Origin: Rhizobium sp. P40RR-XXII
GTDB lineage: Bacteria > Pseudomonadota > Alphaproteobacteria > Rhizobiales > Rhizobiaceae
Assembly: GCF_012641405.1 (NCBI RefSeq)
Contig: NZ_JABAII010000001.1
Location: forward strand, 310,001 to 374,000
Length of the DNA: 64,000 nucleotides
Reading direction: 5' to 3'
Part shown: piece by piece, positions 36,308-45,223 of the stretch
How the letters are laid out: the number at the start of each line of letters is the position of its first letter
How positions within the stretch are numbered: the stretch's first letter is position 1
Program-made: the position numbers and the translations under genes
Notes under the pieces: model-generated
The model's input: the letters and a program-made list of their open reading frames with translations, nothing else
What the model was told of the DNA's origin: nothing
The model's database searches: none

Positions 36308-37382
36308 AGCCTAGAACCTCCACCCGGGCGGAACGGGCTTTCAGAAAATCGCTGACCTGGGTCGGCAAGGTCGCATCGCGCGTCGGCACCGCGACGAAGA
36401 AGCGGGCGACGGGTTGGTTCTGGATATGGTCGATGCCGCCGTGGACCAGCCGGAATGAGTGGGGTAGGGCGGCCGAAAGCTCGGCAAAGAGCGCACCTTG
36501 CGCGGCCGGGCCGGCAAGATCGACGCTGAGAATGGCCTCGGTACCCGATGCCGGGGAGAGGCGGGCAGCGATATGCTCCGGAAGCTGCGGGCGGGCGCCG
36601 CTGAGCAGGCTTGCGGCGATCTCCGTTTGCGGATTGGCGAAGACCGTCCACACCGAACCTTCTTCGACGATGCGGCCGGCGTCGATGACCGCAACGCGGT
36701 CGGCGATCGAGCGGATCACCTCCATCTCGTGGGTAATGAGCAGGATCGTCAGGCCGAGCTTGCGGTTGATGTCCTTGAGAAGGGCCAGGATGGATCGGGT
36801 GGTTTCCGGATCAAGCGCCGACGTCGCTTCGTCAGAGAGAAGAATGGCGGGCCGCGCGGCAAGGGCGCGGGCAATGCCGACGCGCTGCTTCTGGCCGCCG
36901 GACAGGGCGGAGGGATAGGCCTTGGCCTTGTCGGCAAGGCCGACAAGCTCGAGCAACTCGCGGGCGCGCTGCAATCTTTCCGCCTTGGCGACGCCCTCGA
37001 TCTTCAGCGGCAGTGCGATATTTTCCTCGACCGTCCTGGAGGACAGCAGGTTGAAATGCTGGAACACCATGCCGATGCGGCGGCGTAGCGGCTGCAGCTC
37101 CTTTTCCGATAGGCGGGCGATATCGCGGCCCTCGATGTGGATCTCGCCGCTATCGGCACGTTCCAGCCCGTTCAGGCAGCGGATCAGCGTCGATTTGCCG
37201 GCGCCGCTGCGGCCGATGATGCCGACAATTTCGCCACGACGCGCGATCAGCGATATGCCGTCCAGCGCCGGCGTCGAACCGAACCGGCGGCGGACATCGA
37301 CCAGACGGACGATCTCATCGCCGGGCGATCGTTCGGGCGGCGCCTGTCCGTCGATTGATGTGGCTGGGGTGAAGGAATTCAT
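36297..37382 (-). CDS. metN: Methionine ABC transporter ATPase MetN
   Basis: A 361-residue ABC ATPase: Walker A GRSGAGKS, Q-loop FQHFNLLSSRTV, signature LSGGQKQRVGIARAL, Walker B ILLSDEATSALD, and the H-loop LLITHEMEVIRSI. The C-terminal ~90 residues form the NIL/ACT-like domain that in MetN binds methionine and inhibits uptake. The N-terminus has a short extension of about 20 residues before the ATPase fold. It is separated from metQ by a 366-bp gap holding an inverted-repeat element. Confidence 0.94.
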   Translation of the reverse strand: MNSFTPATSIDGQAPPERSPGDEIVRLVDVRRRFGSTPALDGISLIARRGEIVGIIGRSGAGKSTLIRCLNGLERADSGEIHIEGRDIARLSEKELQPLRRRIGMVFQHFNLLSSRTVEENIALPLKIEGVAKAERLQRARELLELVGLADKAKAYPSALSGGQKQRVGIARALAARPAILLSDEATSALDPETTRSILALLKDINRKLGLTILLITHEMEVIRSIADRVAVIDAGRIVEEGSVWTVFANPQTEIAASLLSGARPQLPEHIAARLSPASGTEAILSVDLAGPAAQGALFAELSAALPHSFRLVHGGIDHIQNQPVARFFVAVPTRDATLPTQVSDFLKARSARVEVLGYDD

Positions 37383-37748
37383 TATGTGTCTCTTTGTGTA
37401 AAGGCGGCTTTCGAGTTTGCCGAGCGTATTATCCCCCCCACTGTCACTGCCGTGACATCTCCCCTACAAGGGGAGATCGTTGGGAGTATGTCGCGCACTC
37501 TGCGAAATAAATCAGCCAGGTGTCAGCGGATGCGATGCTCGTTTCCGGCGATGGCCTGCCACGAGTTTCCGATCTCCCCCCTTGTGGGGAGATGTCACGA
37601 AAGTGACGGAGGGGGTATGTACCTTCCGCGAATTCCAAAACCAACTATAAACTTCATCGCATCCCAAGATCGGAGAAACGCCAAAGGCGACCCGGGCGAG
37701 ATGCCCCGGCCGCCTGCCGCTCAGCGCTGTTCCCACCTCGTCCTGATA
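37383..37748. other. metQ-metN gap
   Basis: Contains the inverted-repeat element 37431-37618 and otherwise nothing I can support as a gene. Confidence 0.5.
37431..37618. repeat. Inverted-repeat intergenic element inside the met cluster (about 188 bp)
   Basis: The ends are imperfect inverted repeats of about 33 bases: left arm includes GTGACATCTCCCC (37452-37464), right arm GGGGAGATGTCAC (37585-37597). Inner arms also pair (AAGGGGAGATCG with CGATCTCCCCCCTT). The centre shows no gene. Its form fits a non-autonomous MITE-like or rhizobial palindromic element. Confidence 0.65.
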
Positions 37749-38597
37749 TCAATAGGCGCTCTGGCCGGTGCCCTTATAGACCTTGTCGAATTCGGCCTTG
37801 ACGGTGTCGTTCTGGTAGGAGGCGACCAGGGTCTTCACCCAGGTCTCGTTCTCGTTGCCTTTCTTTACGGCGATGAAGTTGCGGTAGGGGTTGTCGTTGG
37901 TCTGCTCCTGCGCAATACGGTCTTTCGCAGAGAGCCCCGCTTTCAGCGCCCAGTCGGTGTTGACGACGGCGGCGTCAAGGTCGTCGATCGAGCGGCCGAC
38001 GATCCCGGCGTCCAGTTCCTTGATGTCGACGTTCTTCGGGTTCTCAGCAATGTCGGCGACCGTGGCGAGGATGCCGGTGCCGTCCTTGAGCTTGATGATG
38101 CCTTCATGCTGCAGCACGAGAAGCGCGCGTCCTTCATTGGAAGGGTCGTTCGGCACGCCGATGGCGGCGCCCTTCGGGAGCTCGGCCACTGTCTTGTACT
38201 TCTTCGTGTAGAGGCCGATCGGCCAAATGCCCGTGTAGCCGGCAATGACCATGTGATAGCCATGCTGCTTGACCTGGTTGTCGAGGTAGGGCTTGTGCTG
38301 GAAGGCGTTGGCGTCGATTTCGCCGCGCTCCAGGGCCTCGTTCGGCTGGGTATAGTCGTTGAAGACGACAGGCTCGACCTTCAAGCCCTTCTTGGCGGCT
38401 TCGGCGACCACGACGCGCCAGACGTCTTCATCCTCACCGCTCATGATGCCGACCTTGATCGTCTTGTCTGCAGCGAAGGTCTGCGGCGCGGTTGCCGTCA
38501 GGCCGAATATGGCGACAGCGGAAGCAAAGATGGCGGCAAGGCCGGCGCGGCGGGAAAGGCGCAGCGCGTCGAAACCTTTAGGAAGCTTTTCAGTCAT
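37749..38597 (-). CDS. metQ: Methionine-binding periplasmic protein MetQ (NlpA family)
   Basis: A 282-residue substrate-binding protein with a signal region (ALRLSRRAGLAAIFASAVAI, cleavage near TFA-ADK). Family features are DEDVWRVVVAEAAKKGLKVE, FNDYTQPNEALERGEIDANA and FQHKPYLDN. No lipobox Cys is evident, so it is probably soluble in the periplasm rather than a lipoprotein. It is the first gene of the metQ-metN-metI cluster. No SAM riboswitch was recognised in the 214 bp before it. Confidence 0.93.
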   Translation of the reverse strand: MTEKLPKGFDALRLSRRAGLAAIFASAVAIFGLTATAPQTFAADKTIKVGIMSGEDEDVWRVVVAEAAKKGLKVEPVVFNDYTQPNEALERGEIDANAFQHKPYLDNQVKQHGYHMVIAGYTGIWPIGLYTKKYKTVAELPKGAAIGVPNDPSNEGRALLVLQHEGIIKLKDGTGILATVADIAENPKNVDIKELDAGIVGRSIDDLDAAVVNTDWALKAGLSAKDRIAQEQTNDNPYRNFIAVKKGNENETWVKTLVASYQNDTVKAEFDKVYKGTGQSAY

Positions 38598-38811
38598 GGG
38601 AAATCCTGTTCCAGATGATCGAGATCGTTTTTCTCGTTGACGGACTTATCATCTCAGATGCGTATTGGCGCCGCGAAGCAGGATTATGCGCTGTGCGGTG
38701 CGGTTCTGAAAAACTCTTTTCAGTGCAGTGCAAAAGAGCCAACTAATTTTTCTACAAATACAGTAGATTATTAGTGCGGCAAAATAAGCATTTGCCTAAA
38801 AATTGAGCGTA

Positions 38812-39315
38812 TCACCGGTGAATCGGATCCTTCCAGAGAACTTCTTCCGGCTTTTCGATGGGATCTATATCGAGATTGACGACGACCGGCTCCTGGCCGG
38901 AGCGGACCAGAACGCATTCCAGCGTTTCATCGCGGCTGGCATTGATCTCCTGGTGCGGCACGTAGGGCGGCACGAAGATGAAATCGCCGGGGCCGGCTTC
39001 GGCAACGAATTCCAAATTGTCGCCCCAGCGCATCCGCGCCCTGCCTTTGACGACATAAATGATGCTTTCGAGATCGCCGTGATGGTGGGCACCGGTCTTG
39101 GCATTGGCGTGGATCGTCACGGTTCCTGCCCAGATTTTTTCCGCGCCGGCGCGCGCATGGTTGATCGCGGTTGCGCGGTTCATGCCAGGCGTCTGCGCCG
39201 TATTCGGGTCGAGGGCATTACCGGGGATGATTTTGACGCCATGTTCACGCCAATCGACCGATTGATGGTCATGATCGTGCCCGTCCTGATGCCCATGTTC
39301 ATGATCGCCGCACAT
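38812..39315 (-). CDS. Cupin-domain protein with His-rich N-terminus
   Basis: A 167-residue protein. The first ~20 residues are His/Asp-rich (CGDHEHGHQDGHDHDHQ), suggesting metal binding. The rest is a cupin with TGAHHHGDLESIIYVVKG (motif 1 metal ligands) and GDFIFVPPYVPHQEIN (motif 2). The start at 39315 has AAAGGAC just upstream; the longer frame to 39393 lacks this. Substrate unknown. Confidence 0.82.
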   Translation of the reverse strand: MCGDHEHGHQDGHDHDHQSVDWREHGVKIIPGNALDPNTAQTPGMNRATAINHARAGAEKIWAGTVTIHANAKTGAHHHGDLESIIYVVKGRARMRWGDNLEFVAEAGPGDFIFVPPYVPHQEINASRDETLECVLVRSGQEPVVVNLDIDPIEKPEEVLWKDPIHR

Positions 39316-39646
39316 GGTCGTCCTTTCGGCTTTTGGAAGGAGATTCGCCTGTAGTCCACAGGAACGCTGTTGTTCCACTCTACGCGAAGCCATTCAAAAA
39401 TAAAGGGAATTGCAGAAAGTTATCAATGAGGCTTTTCAAGTCGTGATTAATCTATAGACTTGATCAAGTTACATGACCGGTGGGAACATTTCGTGTGGTT
39501 CCCGCGTTGCGCCGGTCGCGAAATGGTTTGCCGCGCCGAAGTCCCTCATTTTCAGGTGCGCCAAACTGCAGAAGCAGCGCTTGGGTCTCGAAGGAGACCA
39601 TCGACTTTCATACATGCGCCGGACTTCCAATTGAAAGGAGACAGAC
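39316..39646. other. Intergenic region between divergent genes
   Basis: No gene supported. A perfect 12-base palindrome ACTTGATCAAGT is at 39458-39469, a possible operator. Confidence 0.4.
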
Positions 39647-40036
39647 ATGTCGAATGCCTTGCCGCCCCTTCATGAGGGTCATGCCCCCATCACCCTGCAG
39701 CAACTCTTCCGTGAGGCGCTCTACGCCTTCGAGGAGTGGGACAGCGAAGTCACCGAACCGATCGTGACGTTCGAGGGACGTATTCATCCCATCAGCGTCG
39801 TTTTCGAAACCATGCGCGAATGCACGGACATCGTGCCGAACAATATCGTCTCGGCCGTGACCGAGCGGCTGACCAAGCCCTGGGAGGGCGAAGGTCCGCT
39901 TGACACGATGACCTTTTCGACGGCCGCCCGTGTCATGGGCGTTCTGGTCCGCAAAAGGCTGCTCGCGGTGAACAACGGCGTCAGCGTCGTTGCCATTGCG
40001 GCAGATGGTCAGGCATCGGAAACCTCGGATCGCTAA
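39647..40036 (+). CDS. Conserved hypothetical protein (129 residues)
   Basis: A soluble, acidic protein with no domain I recognise; it contains TLQQLFREALYAFEEWDSEV and MTFSTAARVMGVLVRKRLLA. AAGGAGAC precedes ATG 39647, and codon composition matches its neighbours, so the gene is likely real. Nothing supports a function. Confidence 0.7.
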   Translation: MSNALPPLHEGHAPITLQQLFREALYAFEEWDSEVTEPIVTFEGRIHPISVVFETMRECTDIVPNNIVSAVTERLTKPWEGEGPLDTMTFSTAARVMGVLVRKRLLAVNNGVSVVAIAADGQASETSDR

Positions 40037-40057
40037 AGGTAGCGAAGACAGTCTATC

Positions 40058-40089
40058 GAAGACCCGCCAGCACATGCCGGCGGGTCTTC
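40058..40089. terminator. Bidirectional stem-loop
   Basis: Perfect 11-bp stem GAAGACCCGCC (40058-40068) / GGCGGGTCTTC (40079-40089) between convergent genes; weak T content after it. Confidence 0.5.
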
Positions 40090-40095
40090 TGCATT

Positions 40096-40509
40096 TCATC
40101 GGCCTGTTAAATCAAATTGCGGGTCGACGGGGATCTGCATTGCCGTGACCAGGTGATTGGTCTGGCCGGCAAGCCCGATGACGGCGAGCAACTCCCCATG
40201 CTGCGCATCGGTCATGCCCTTTGCTTTGGCGGCTGCCGTATGGGAATGGACGCAATAGGTGCAGCCATTGGCGGTGGAGACGGCGATATAGATCATCTCG
40301 CGCACCAGCGGGTCGAGCGCTCCTTCCGTCATCATGACCGCTTTCAGTCCCTCCCACGTCCGCTTCAGCAGAGCGGGGTCATTGGCCAGGCCGCGCCAGA
40401 AATTATTGACGAAGTCGGACTTTCTCACCGCGCGAATATCGTCGAACACAGCCTTGACTGTCGGGATTGTGTCTGCTTCCGCATCGTCAAGCAATTTGAC
40501 CGTCGCCAT
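40096..40509 (-). CDS. AhpD-like carboxymuconolactone decarboxylase family protein
   Basis: A 137-residue all-helical protein with the redox motif NGCTYCVHSH, matching the CxxC and His of the AhpD family of thiol-dependent antioxidant proteins. It probably acts in peroxide or alkylhydroperoxide defence. ATG 40509 is preceded by AAAGGAGAT on the minus strand. Confidence 0.87.
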   Translation of the reverse strand: MATVKLLDDAEADTIPTVKAVFDDIRAVRKSDFVNNFWRGLANDPALLKRTWEGLKAVMMTEGALDPLVREMIYIAVSTANGCTYCVHSHTAAAKAKGMTDAQHGELLAVIGLAGQTNHLVTAMQIPVDPQFDLTGR

Positions 40510-40747
40510 TCCCTATCTCCTTTTATGTCAGCAACTCTCATTATGTGGGAGCATAATGCATTTCCCCACGACGTGGGTGCGCAGGGCTTCCATTATCCTC
40601 CCTCTTTTCGTTTGCAAAATTTATCCATATGTGAAAATACTATTCACATAAGAAGAATAAGGCTGACGCGGAAACCGGTGACGAGGATATTCCTCGGGGC
40701 GGAGGGGCGCTTTGAGCCGGAGCGATGTCAGAGGAGCGGGAATATCG

Positions 40748-41908
40748 ATGACGCTGAAGAAGGACTTGCCGCTGGCCGGGCTTGTTGTCGTCGACATGAG
40801 CCAGTTCCTGTCGGGTCCCTATTGCACCCTTCGGCTGATGGATCTTGGCGCCAGGGTCATCAAGATCGAGCGGCCAGGCGGCGGCGACCTCTCGCGCGGG
40901 CTTTACCTCAGCGATCATGAGATCGGCGATTCGACGATTTTCCATGCGATCAACCGCTCCAAGGAGAGTCTGGCGATCGACCTGAAGAACGAGCGCGACA
41001 TGAGCGCGCTGCGCAAGCTCGTCTCAAAGGCCGATGTTCTCGTGCAGAATTTTCGCCCCGGCGTGATCGAACGGCTGGGGCTGGATTACGAAGCTGCCCG
41101 CAAGCTCAATTCGCGCCTCGTCTATTGCTCGATCAGCGGTTATGGCGAAGAGGGGCTATGGGTCTCGCGGCCGGGGCAGGATCTTCTGGCGCAATCGCGC
41201 TCCGGCGTCATGTGGTTGAACGGCGACGAGGGACAGGGTCCGGTGCCCTTCGGTCTTGCGATCGGCGATATGCTGGCGGGTGCGGCCGCGGCCCAGGGCA
41301 TTCTTGCGGCGCTGGTGCGACGCGGCGTGACAGGCGAGGGCGGGCTGGTGGAGACCAGCCTGCTCGAGGCGCTGGTCGATCTGCAGGTCGAGGTGCTGAG
41401 CGTTCACATGAACAGCGGCAACAAGCTGCCCGAGCGCTCCCATCTTCGCAGCGCCCACGCCTATCTTTCGGCGCCCTATGGCGTCTATCCCGCCGCCGAC
41501 GGTTATCTCGCCATCGCCATGACGCCGATCTCGAAGCTTGCCGATCTGCTCGACATGGAGGAATTGGCGCCCTATCGGGAGAACCCGAAAAGCTGGTTCA
41601 CGTCTCGCGATGACATCAAGGCGCTGATCGCCGCGCGCATTGCGACGCGCAACGTCGACGACTGGCTTGCGATCCTCGAACCCGCAGACATCTGGTGCGC
41701 CAGGGTGCTGAACTGGCCGGAGCTTCTTGGTAGCGAGGGCTTCCGCGTTCTCGACATGCTGCAGACGGTCGGGCGCGATGACGGCGTCAGCCTGCATACC
41801 ACCCGCTCGCCCATCCGCATCGACGGGCAGCGGCCGAAATTCGAGCGTGCGGCCCCGCACGTTGGCGAGCATAATGCGGCACTCTGGGAGGAGTTCGGCC
41901 TCGGTTAA
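40748..41908 (+). CDS. CaiB/BaiF family (class III) CoA-transferase
   Basis: A 386-residue CoA-transferase that would move CoA between carboxylic acids. Family features are LSGPYCTLRLMDLGARVIKI, the IERPGGGD block, NRSKESLAIDLK, FRPGVIERLGL, and the putative catalytic Asp in GQDLLAQSRSG. ATG 40748 is chosen with AGGAG at 40732-40736; TTG 40712 would add 12 residues. It is 43 bp from the fuconate dehydratase gene. Confidence 0.88.
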   Translation: MTLKKDLPLAGLVVVDMSQFLSGPYCTLRLMDLGARVIKIERPGGGDLSRGLYLSDHEIGDSTIFHAINRSKESLAIDLKNERDMSALRKLVSKADVLVQNFRPGVIERLGLDYEAARKLNSRLVYCSISGYGEEGLWVSRPGQDLLAQSRSGVMWLNGDEGQGPVPFGLAIGDMLAGAAAAQGILAALVRRGVTGEGGLVETSLLEALVDLQVEVLSVHMNSGNKLPERSHLRSAHAYLSAPYGVYPAADGYLAIAMTPISKLADLLDMEELAPYRENPKSWFTSRDDIKALIAARIATRNVDDWLAILEPADIWCARVLNWPELLGSEGFRVLDMLQTVGRDDGVSLHTTRSPIRIDGQRPKFERAAPHVGEHNAALWEEFGLG

Positions 41909-41951
41909 AAGAGGTCGAGAGGTCGCCGATGGATTTAGAAGGAGTTTTCCA

Positions 41952-43229
41952 ATGACGCGCATCACCAATCTTCGCGTTTTCGATTTGCGCTTCCCGACAT
42001 CGCAGAGCCTCGACGGTTCGGATGCGATGAATCCGGATCCGGACTATTCGGCAGCCTATGTCATTCTCGATACCGACAAGCCTGGTCTTGCCGGCCACGG
42101 CCTGACCTTCACCATCGGTCGCGGCAACGACATCTGCTGCATGGCGATCGAGGCGATGCGACATCTGGTCGTCGGCACGGATCTCGCAAAGGTTCTGGAA
42201 AACCCCGGCAAATATTGGCGGCATCTGACCAGTGACAGCCAGCTGCGCTGGATCGGCCCGGAAAAAGGCGCGATGCATCTGGCGACGGGCGCGGTCGTCA
42301 ATGCCGTCTGGGATCTGCTTGCCAAGGAAGCCGGCAAGCCGGTCTGGCGGCTGGTTTCGGAGATGGATGCCGAGCATATCGCCGATATCGTCGATTATCG
42401 TTATCTGACCGACGTGCTCACCCGCGACGAGGCGGTTGCCATCCTGAAGAAGGCGGAAGCCGGCAAGGCGGACCGTATCGCCACGCTCGAGCGCGAGGGC
42501 TATGCCTGCTATACGACCTCGGCCGGCTGGCTCGGCTATGACGATGACAAGCTGCGTCGGCTCTGCCAGGAGGCGATCGACGCCGGCTTCAACCATGTGA
42601 AGATGAAGGTCGGCCGCGATCTCGAGGACGATATTCGCCGCCTCACCATCGCCCGCGAGGTGATCGGCCCCGACCGCTACCTGATGATCGATGCCAATCA
42701 GGTATGGGAAGTCAATCAGGCGATCGACTGGGTACGCAAGCTCGCCTTCGCCAAGCCCTTCTTCATCGAGGAGCCGACCAGCCCGGACGATGTCGCCGGA
42801 CATCGCAAGATCCGCCAAGCCATCGGTCCCGTAAAAGTCGCGACCGGCGAGATGTGCCAGAACCGCATCATGTTCAAGCAGTTCATCGCCGAGGGCGCGA
42901 TCGACATCGTGCAGATCGATTCCTGCCGTATGGGCGGTCTCAACGAAGTGCTGGCGGTGCTGCTGATCGCCGCCAAATATGGATTGCCGGTCTGGCCGCA
43001 TGCCGGCGGCGTCGGGCTTTGCGAATATGTGCAGCACCTGTCGATGATCGACTATATCGCAGTATCCGGCACCAAGGACGGACGCGTCATCGAATATGTC
43101 GACCATCTGCACGAGCATTTCATCGACCCCTGCATCATTCGCGATGCAGCCTACATGCCGCCGAGCCTTCCGGGCTTCTCGATCGAGATGAAGCCGGAAT
43201 CGATCGCGGACTATACGTTCAAGGGGTGA
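41952..43229 (+). CDS. fucD: L-fuconate dehydratase (enolase superfamily)
   Basis: Dehydrates L-fuconate to 2-keto-3-deoxy-L-fuconate in oxidative L-fucose breakdown. The 425 residues show the enolase-superfamily residues: KMKVGRDLEDD (catalytic Lys), MIDANQVW and FIEEPTSPDD (metal ligands), ATGEMCQNR, and WPHAGGVGLCEYVQHL (His of the C-terminal half), all close to known fuconate dehydratases. GAAGGAG precedes ATG 41952. No other fucose gene is adjacent except possibly the CoA-transferase. Confidence 0.9.
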   Translation: MTRITNLRVFDLRFPTSQSLDGSDAMNPDPDYSAAYVILDTDKPGLAGHGLTFTIGRGNDICCMAIEAMRHLVVGTDLAKVLENPGKYWRHLTSDSQLRWIGPEKGAMHLATGAVVNAVWDLLAKEAGKPVWRLVSEMDAEHIADIVDYRYLTDVLTRDEAVAILKKAEAGKADRIATLEREGYACYTTSAGWLGYDDDKLRRLCQEAIDAGFNHVKMKVGRDLEDDIRRLTIAREVIGPDRYLMIDANQVWEVNQAIDWVRKLAFAKPFFIEEPTSPDDVAGHRKIRQAIGPVKVATGEMCQNRIMFKQFIAEGAIDIVQIDSCRMGGLNEVLAVLLIAAKYGLPVWPHAGGVGLCEYVQHLSMIDYIAVSGTKDGRVIEYVDHLHEHFIDPCIIRDAAYMPPSLPGFSIEMKPESIADYTFKG

Positions 43230-43248
43230 GTCCAGCCCAATCTGAGCA

Positions 43249-43274
43249 AAAGTCCGCCATTTGGCGGGCTTTTG
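43249..43274. terminator. Bidirectional rho-independent terminator
   Basis: AAAAGTCCGCC (43249-43259) pairs with GGCGGGCTTTT (43264-43274), 4-base loop; T runs flank the stem on both strands, serving fucD and the convergent gene. Confidence 0.8.
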
Positions 43275-43298
43275 TCGTTCGAGCTAAGCAAATCGGCG

Positions 43299-44852
43299 TC
43301 AGGCGGACTTGTTCAACCACGCCTGAATGACCGGCACGTCGGCATCGTCAAACTCGTGACCGGCGGGCACCGCCGCGAGTTCGACCTTGGCGCCGCCATC
43401 GCGCAGCCGTTCGGCGAGAGGCTGGGCGTATGGGCCATACAGATCCTTCTCACCTGCGATGACGAGCACCTCGGCGTCCGACATATCCACCGCCGGCGGA
43501 TTTTCGAGCGCGGCCATCGAGCGCAGCAGCACGGCGCGGCGGATAAGATGCGGGTGCAGCGACAGCATGGCGTTCAGCAGATTGGCGCCGTTCGAATAGC
43601 CGATATAGACGATGCGGTCCGGATCGAGCCCATAAGCATGGATGGCGCCATCGATGAAGGCGGCGAAGGCTTCGGCCTCGCTGGCGATGTCGGCCTGATC
43701 GAGGGACATCGGTCCTGTCCGGCGAAACCAGCGCGGTGTTCCTTCCTCAAGCGCGCGGCCGCGCACGCTGAGCAATGTCGCATTGGCGTCGATCTTGTGG
43801 CCGAGCGGCAGCATTGTCGTTTCGTTGGCGCCGGAGCCGTGCAGCAGAATGAAGATATTGCCGTTCGGCTGCTCGGGCGTGAAGAAGCGATGGATGAAGG
43901 GCAGATCGCGATAGATGACGCGCGGTTCGCCGGGCATGGAGAACTGCGGCAGGACCACGTTCAGTTCGGCCAAAAGCTTCGGGCTGTCGCCGGGAGCAAA
44001 GAGGCGCGTGCCAAGCGTTGCCTCGTCCTCGTCAATAAGCATGCCCGGTGCGTCCGTTGCCAGTTCGAATAGGATGCGGCCAGGTTCGCGGACGTAGAGC
44101 GAGCGGAAATACTTGCGGTCATGCATCGTCGTCGGCCCGGAGTTGATTGCCTGCAGTGCGGTGTGGACTGATTGTAATTCCGCATCGTTGCTAGCGCGAA
44201 AGGCGACATGATCGACCGTGCCCGTGCCCGGAGCACTGGCCCAGAAGCCGCGTGCATCGCGGATATCGAGGATATCGCCCGATACTGAGATGAGCCGGCT
44301 GATCGCTCCGCTGGTTGCGAGCGGTTGGTAATTGAAGTGATCGACCAAAATCGCCTGCGTTTCCTCGGGCGTTTCGCTGAACAGCGTCGCGCCACGGATG
44401 CGGCGGATGGCGTGCTCTTGCGGAATGGTGTCGCTCGTCCATGGAGCCGTTGCCTGCAGAGCATTGGTCCCGACAAGCTTGACGATGACCCCGTCTGGAT
44501 CCTTCAATCGCAGGACCGGCTCACCGAATTCCTCGGAGGGGCCTTCCGGCTTGAGACCGGCGCTCAAGGCGCGTGTAAGCCAGAAGCCGATGCTCGCCGG
44601 ATCGATCGCGACCGAAATCTCGCCGATCTGGCCGACGCCCGCACGGCCGGGAGAGCCGTCTTCCCATACGAGAAACGTGATCAGCGAGCCGGGCGAGCCC
44701 TTGGCGTCGCCATAGATGAGATGAAGCTGCGTGGCGTCCTCGAAGCCGCCGGTGCGCTTGACGAGACGCAGGCCGAGGAAGCCGACGTAGAAATCGACAT
44801 TCGCCTGTACCTTGCGGGTGATCAGCGTGATGTGATGAATGCCGGCGACCAT
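43299..44852 (-). CDS. Fusion of VOC ring-cleaving dioxygenase-like and alpha/beta-hydrolase domains
   Basis: A 517-residue fusion. Residues about 1-300 carry two VOC/glyoxalase repeats (GIHHITLITRKVQANVDFY; TVDHVAFRASNDAELQSV; LYVREPGRILFELATDAPG), as in hydroquinone-type dioxygenases MhqO/LinE. Residues about 315-517 form an esterase with ILLHGSGANE, nucleophile GYSNGAN, and late Asp (AGEKDLYGP) and His (PAGHEFDD). In Bacillus the equivalent MhqO and MhqD are separate proteins induced by quinones. Probable role: quinone or catechol detoxification. Confidence 0.85.
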   Translation of the reverse strand: MVAGIHHITLITRKVQANVDFYVGFLGLRLVKRTGGFEDATQLHLIYGDAKGSPGSLITFLVWEDGSPGRAGVGQIGEISVAIDPASIGFWLTRALSAGLKPEGPSEEFGEPVLRLKDPDGVIVKLVGTNALQATAPWTSDTIPQEHAIRRIRGATLFSETPEETQAILVDHFNYQPLATSGAISRLISVSGDILDIRDARGFWASAPGTGTVDHVAFRASNDAELQSVHTALQAINSGPTTMHDRKYFRSLYVREPGRILFELATDAPGMLIDEDEATLGTRLFAPGDSPKLLAELNVVLPQFSMPGEPRVIYRDLPFIHRFFTPEQPNGNIFILLHGSGANETTMLPLGHKIDANATLLSVRGRALEEGTPRWFRRTGPMSLDQADIASEAEAFAAFIDGAIHAYGLDPDRIVYIGYSNGANLLNAMLSLHPHLIRRAVLLRSMAALENPPAVDMSDAEVLVIAGEKDLYGPYAQPLAERLRDGGAKVELAAVPAGHEFDDADVPVIQAWLNKSA

Positions 44853-44983
44853 GGGATGCTCCAGACTATTGTTTTGTTCTGGTCGCTATTTAGGCCGGGG
44901 CCACTGTTCAATTCAATCTGCGGTCTGTGGAGGCAGTGTTCACAAAAAACGCAATGTTTTGTCGCGCTACATCGGCCGTCAGG

Positions 44984-45223
44984 TCAGGTTTCAGCCGTTC
45001 CAGATTTTTTGGGAGTCTTGCGTCTGGACTTTGTCTTTGGCTCCGGCGGTGGTTGCAAGGCTTCCTTCTCGAGCCGGAGTTCGCGCAGACGGGCCGTTTT
45101 TCGCTCACGGATTGCATGCTCGCTGGCGAGAATTTCTTTAACCGCCGAATCGAGCTGATTGGCCTTGTCTGCTGGCGCCTGTCTCTTGGAGCCGAATAGG
45201 CTGTCTTTATTCGGTGGTGTCAT
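44984..45223 (-). CDS. Small charged hypothetical protein (79 residues)
   Basis: Starts MTPPNKDSLFGSKRQAPADK, has a probable coiled-coil middle (SEHAIRERKTARLRELRLEK) and a basic Lys/Arg/Pro-rich tail. AAGGAGG precedes ATG 45223 with good spacing. No domain recognised; nucleic-acid binding is possible from the tail only. Confidence 0.6.
   Translation of the reverse strand: MTPPNKDSLFGSKRQAPADKANQLDSAVKEILASEHAIRERKTARLRELRLEKEALQPPPEPKTKSRRKTPKKSGTAET

Noticed and set aside
38598-38811. SAM riboswitch before metQ
   Set aside because: No SAM-I or SAM-II core was recognisable on the minus strand.
39458-39469. ACTTGATCAAGT as a LuxR-type box
   Set aside because: A 12-base palindrome can arise by chance, and no quorum-sensing gene is nearby; kept only as a note in the gap entry.
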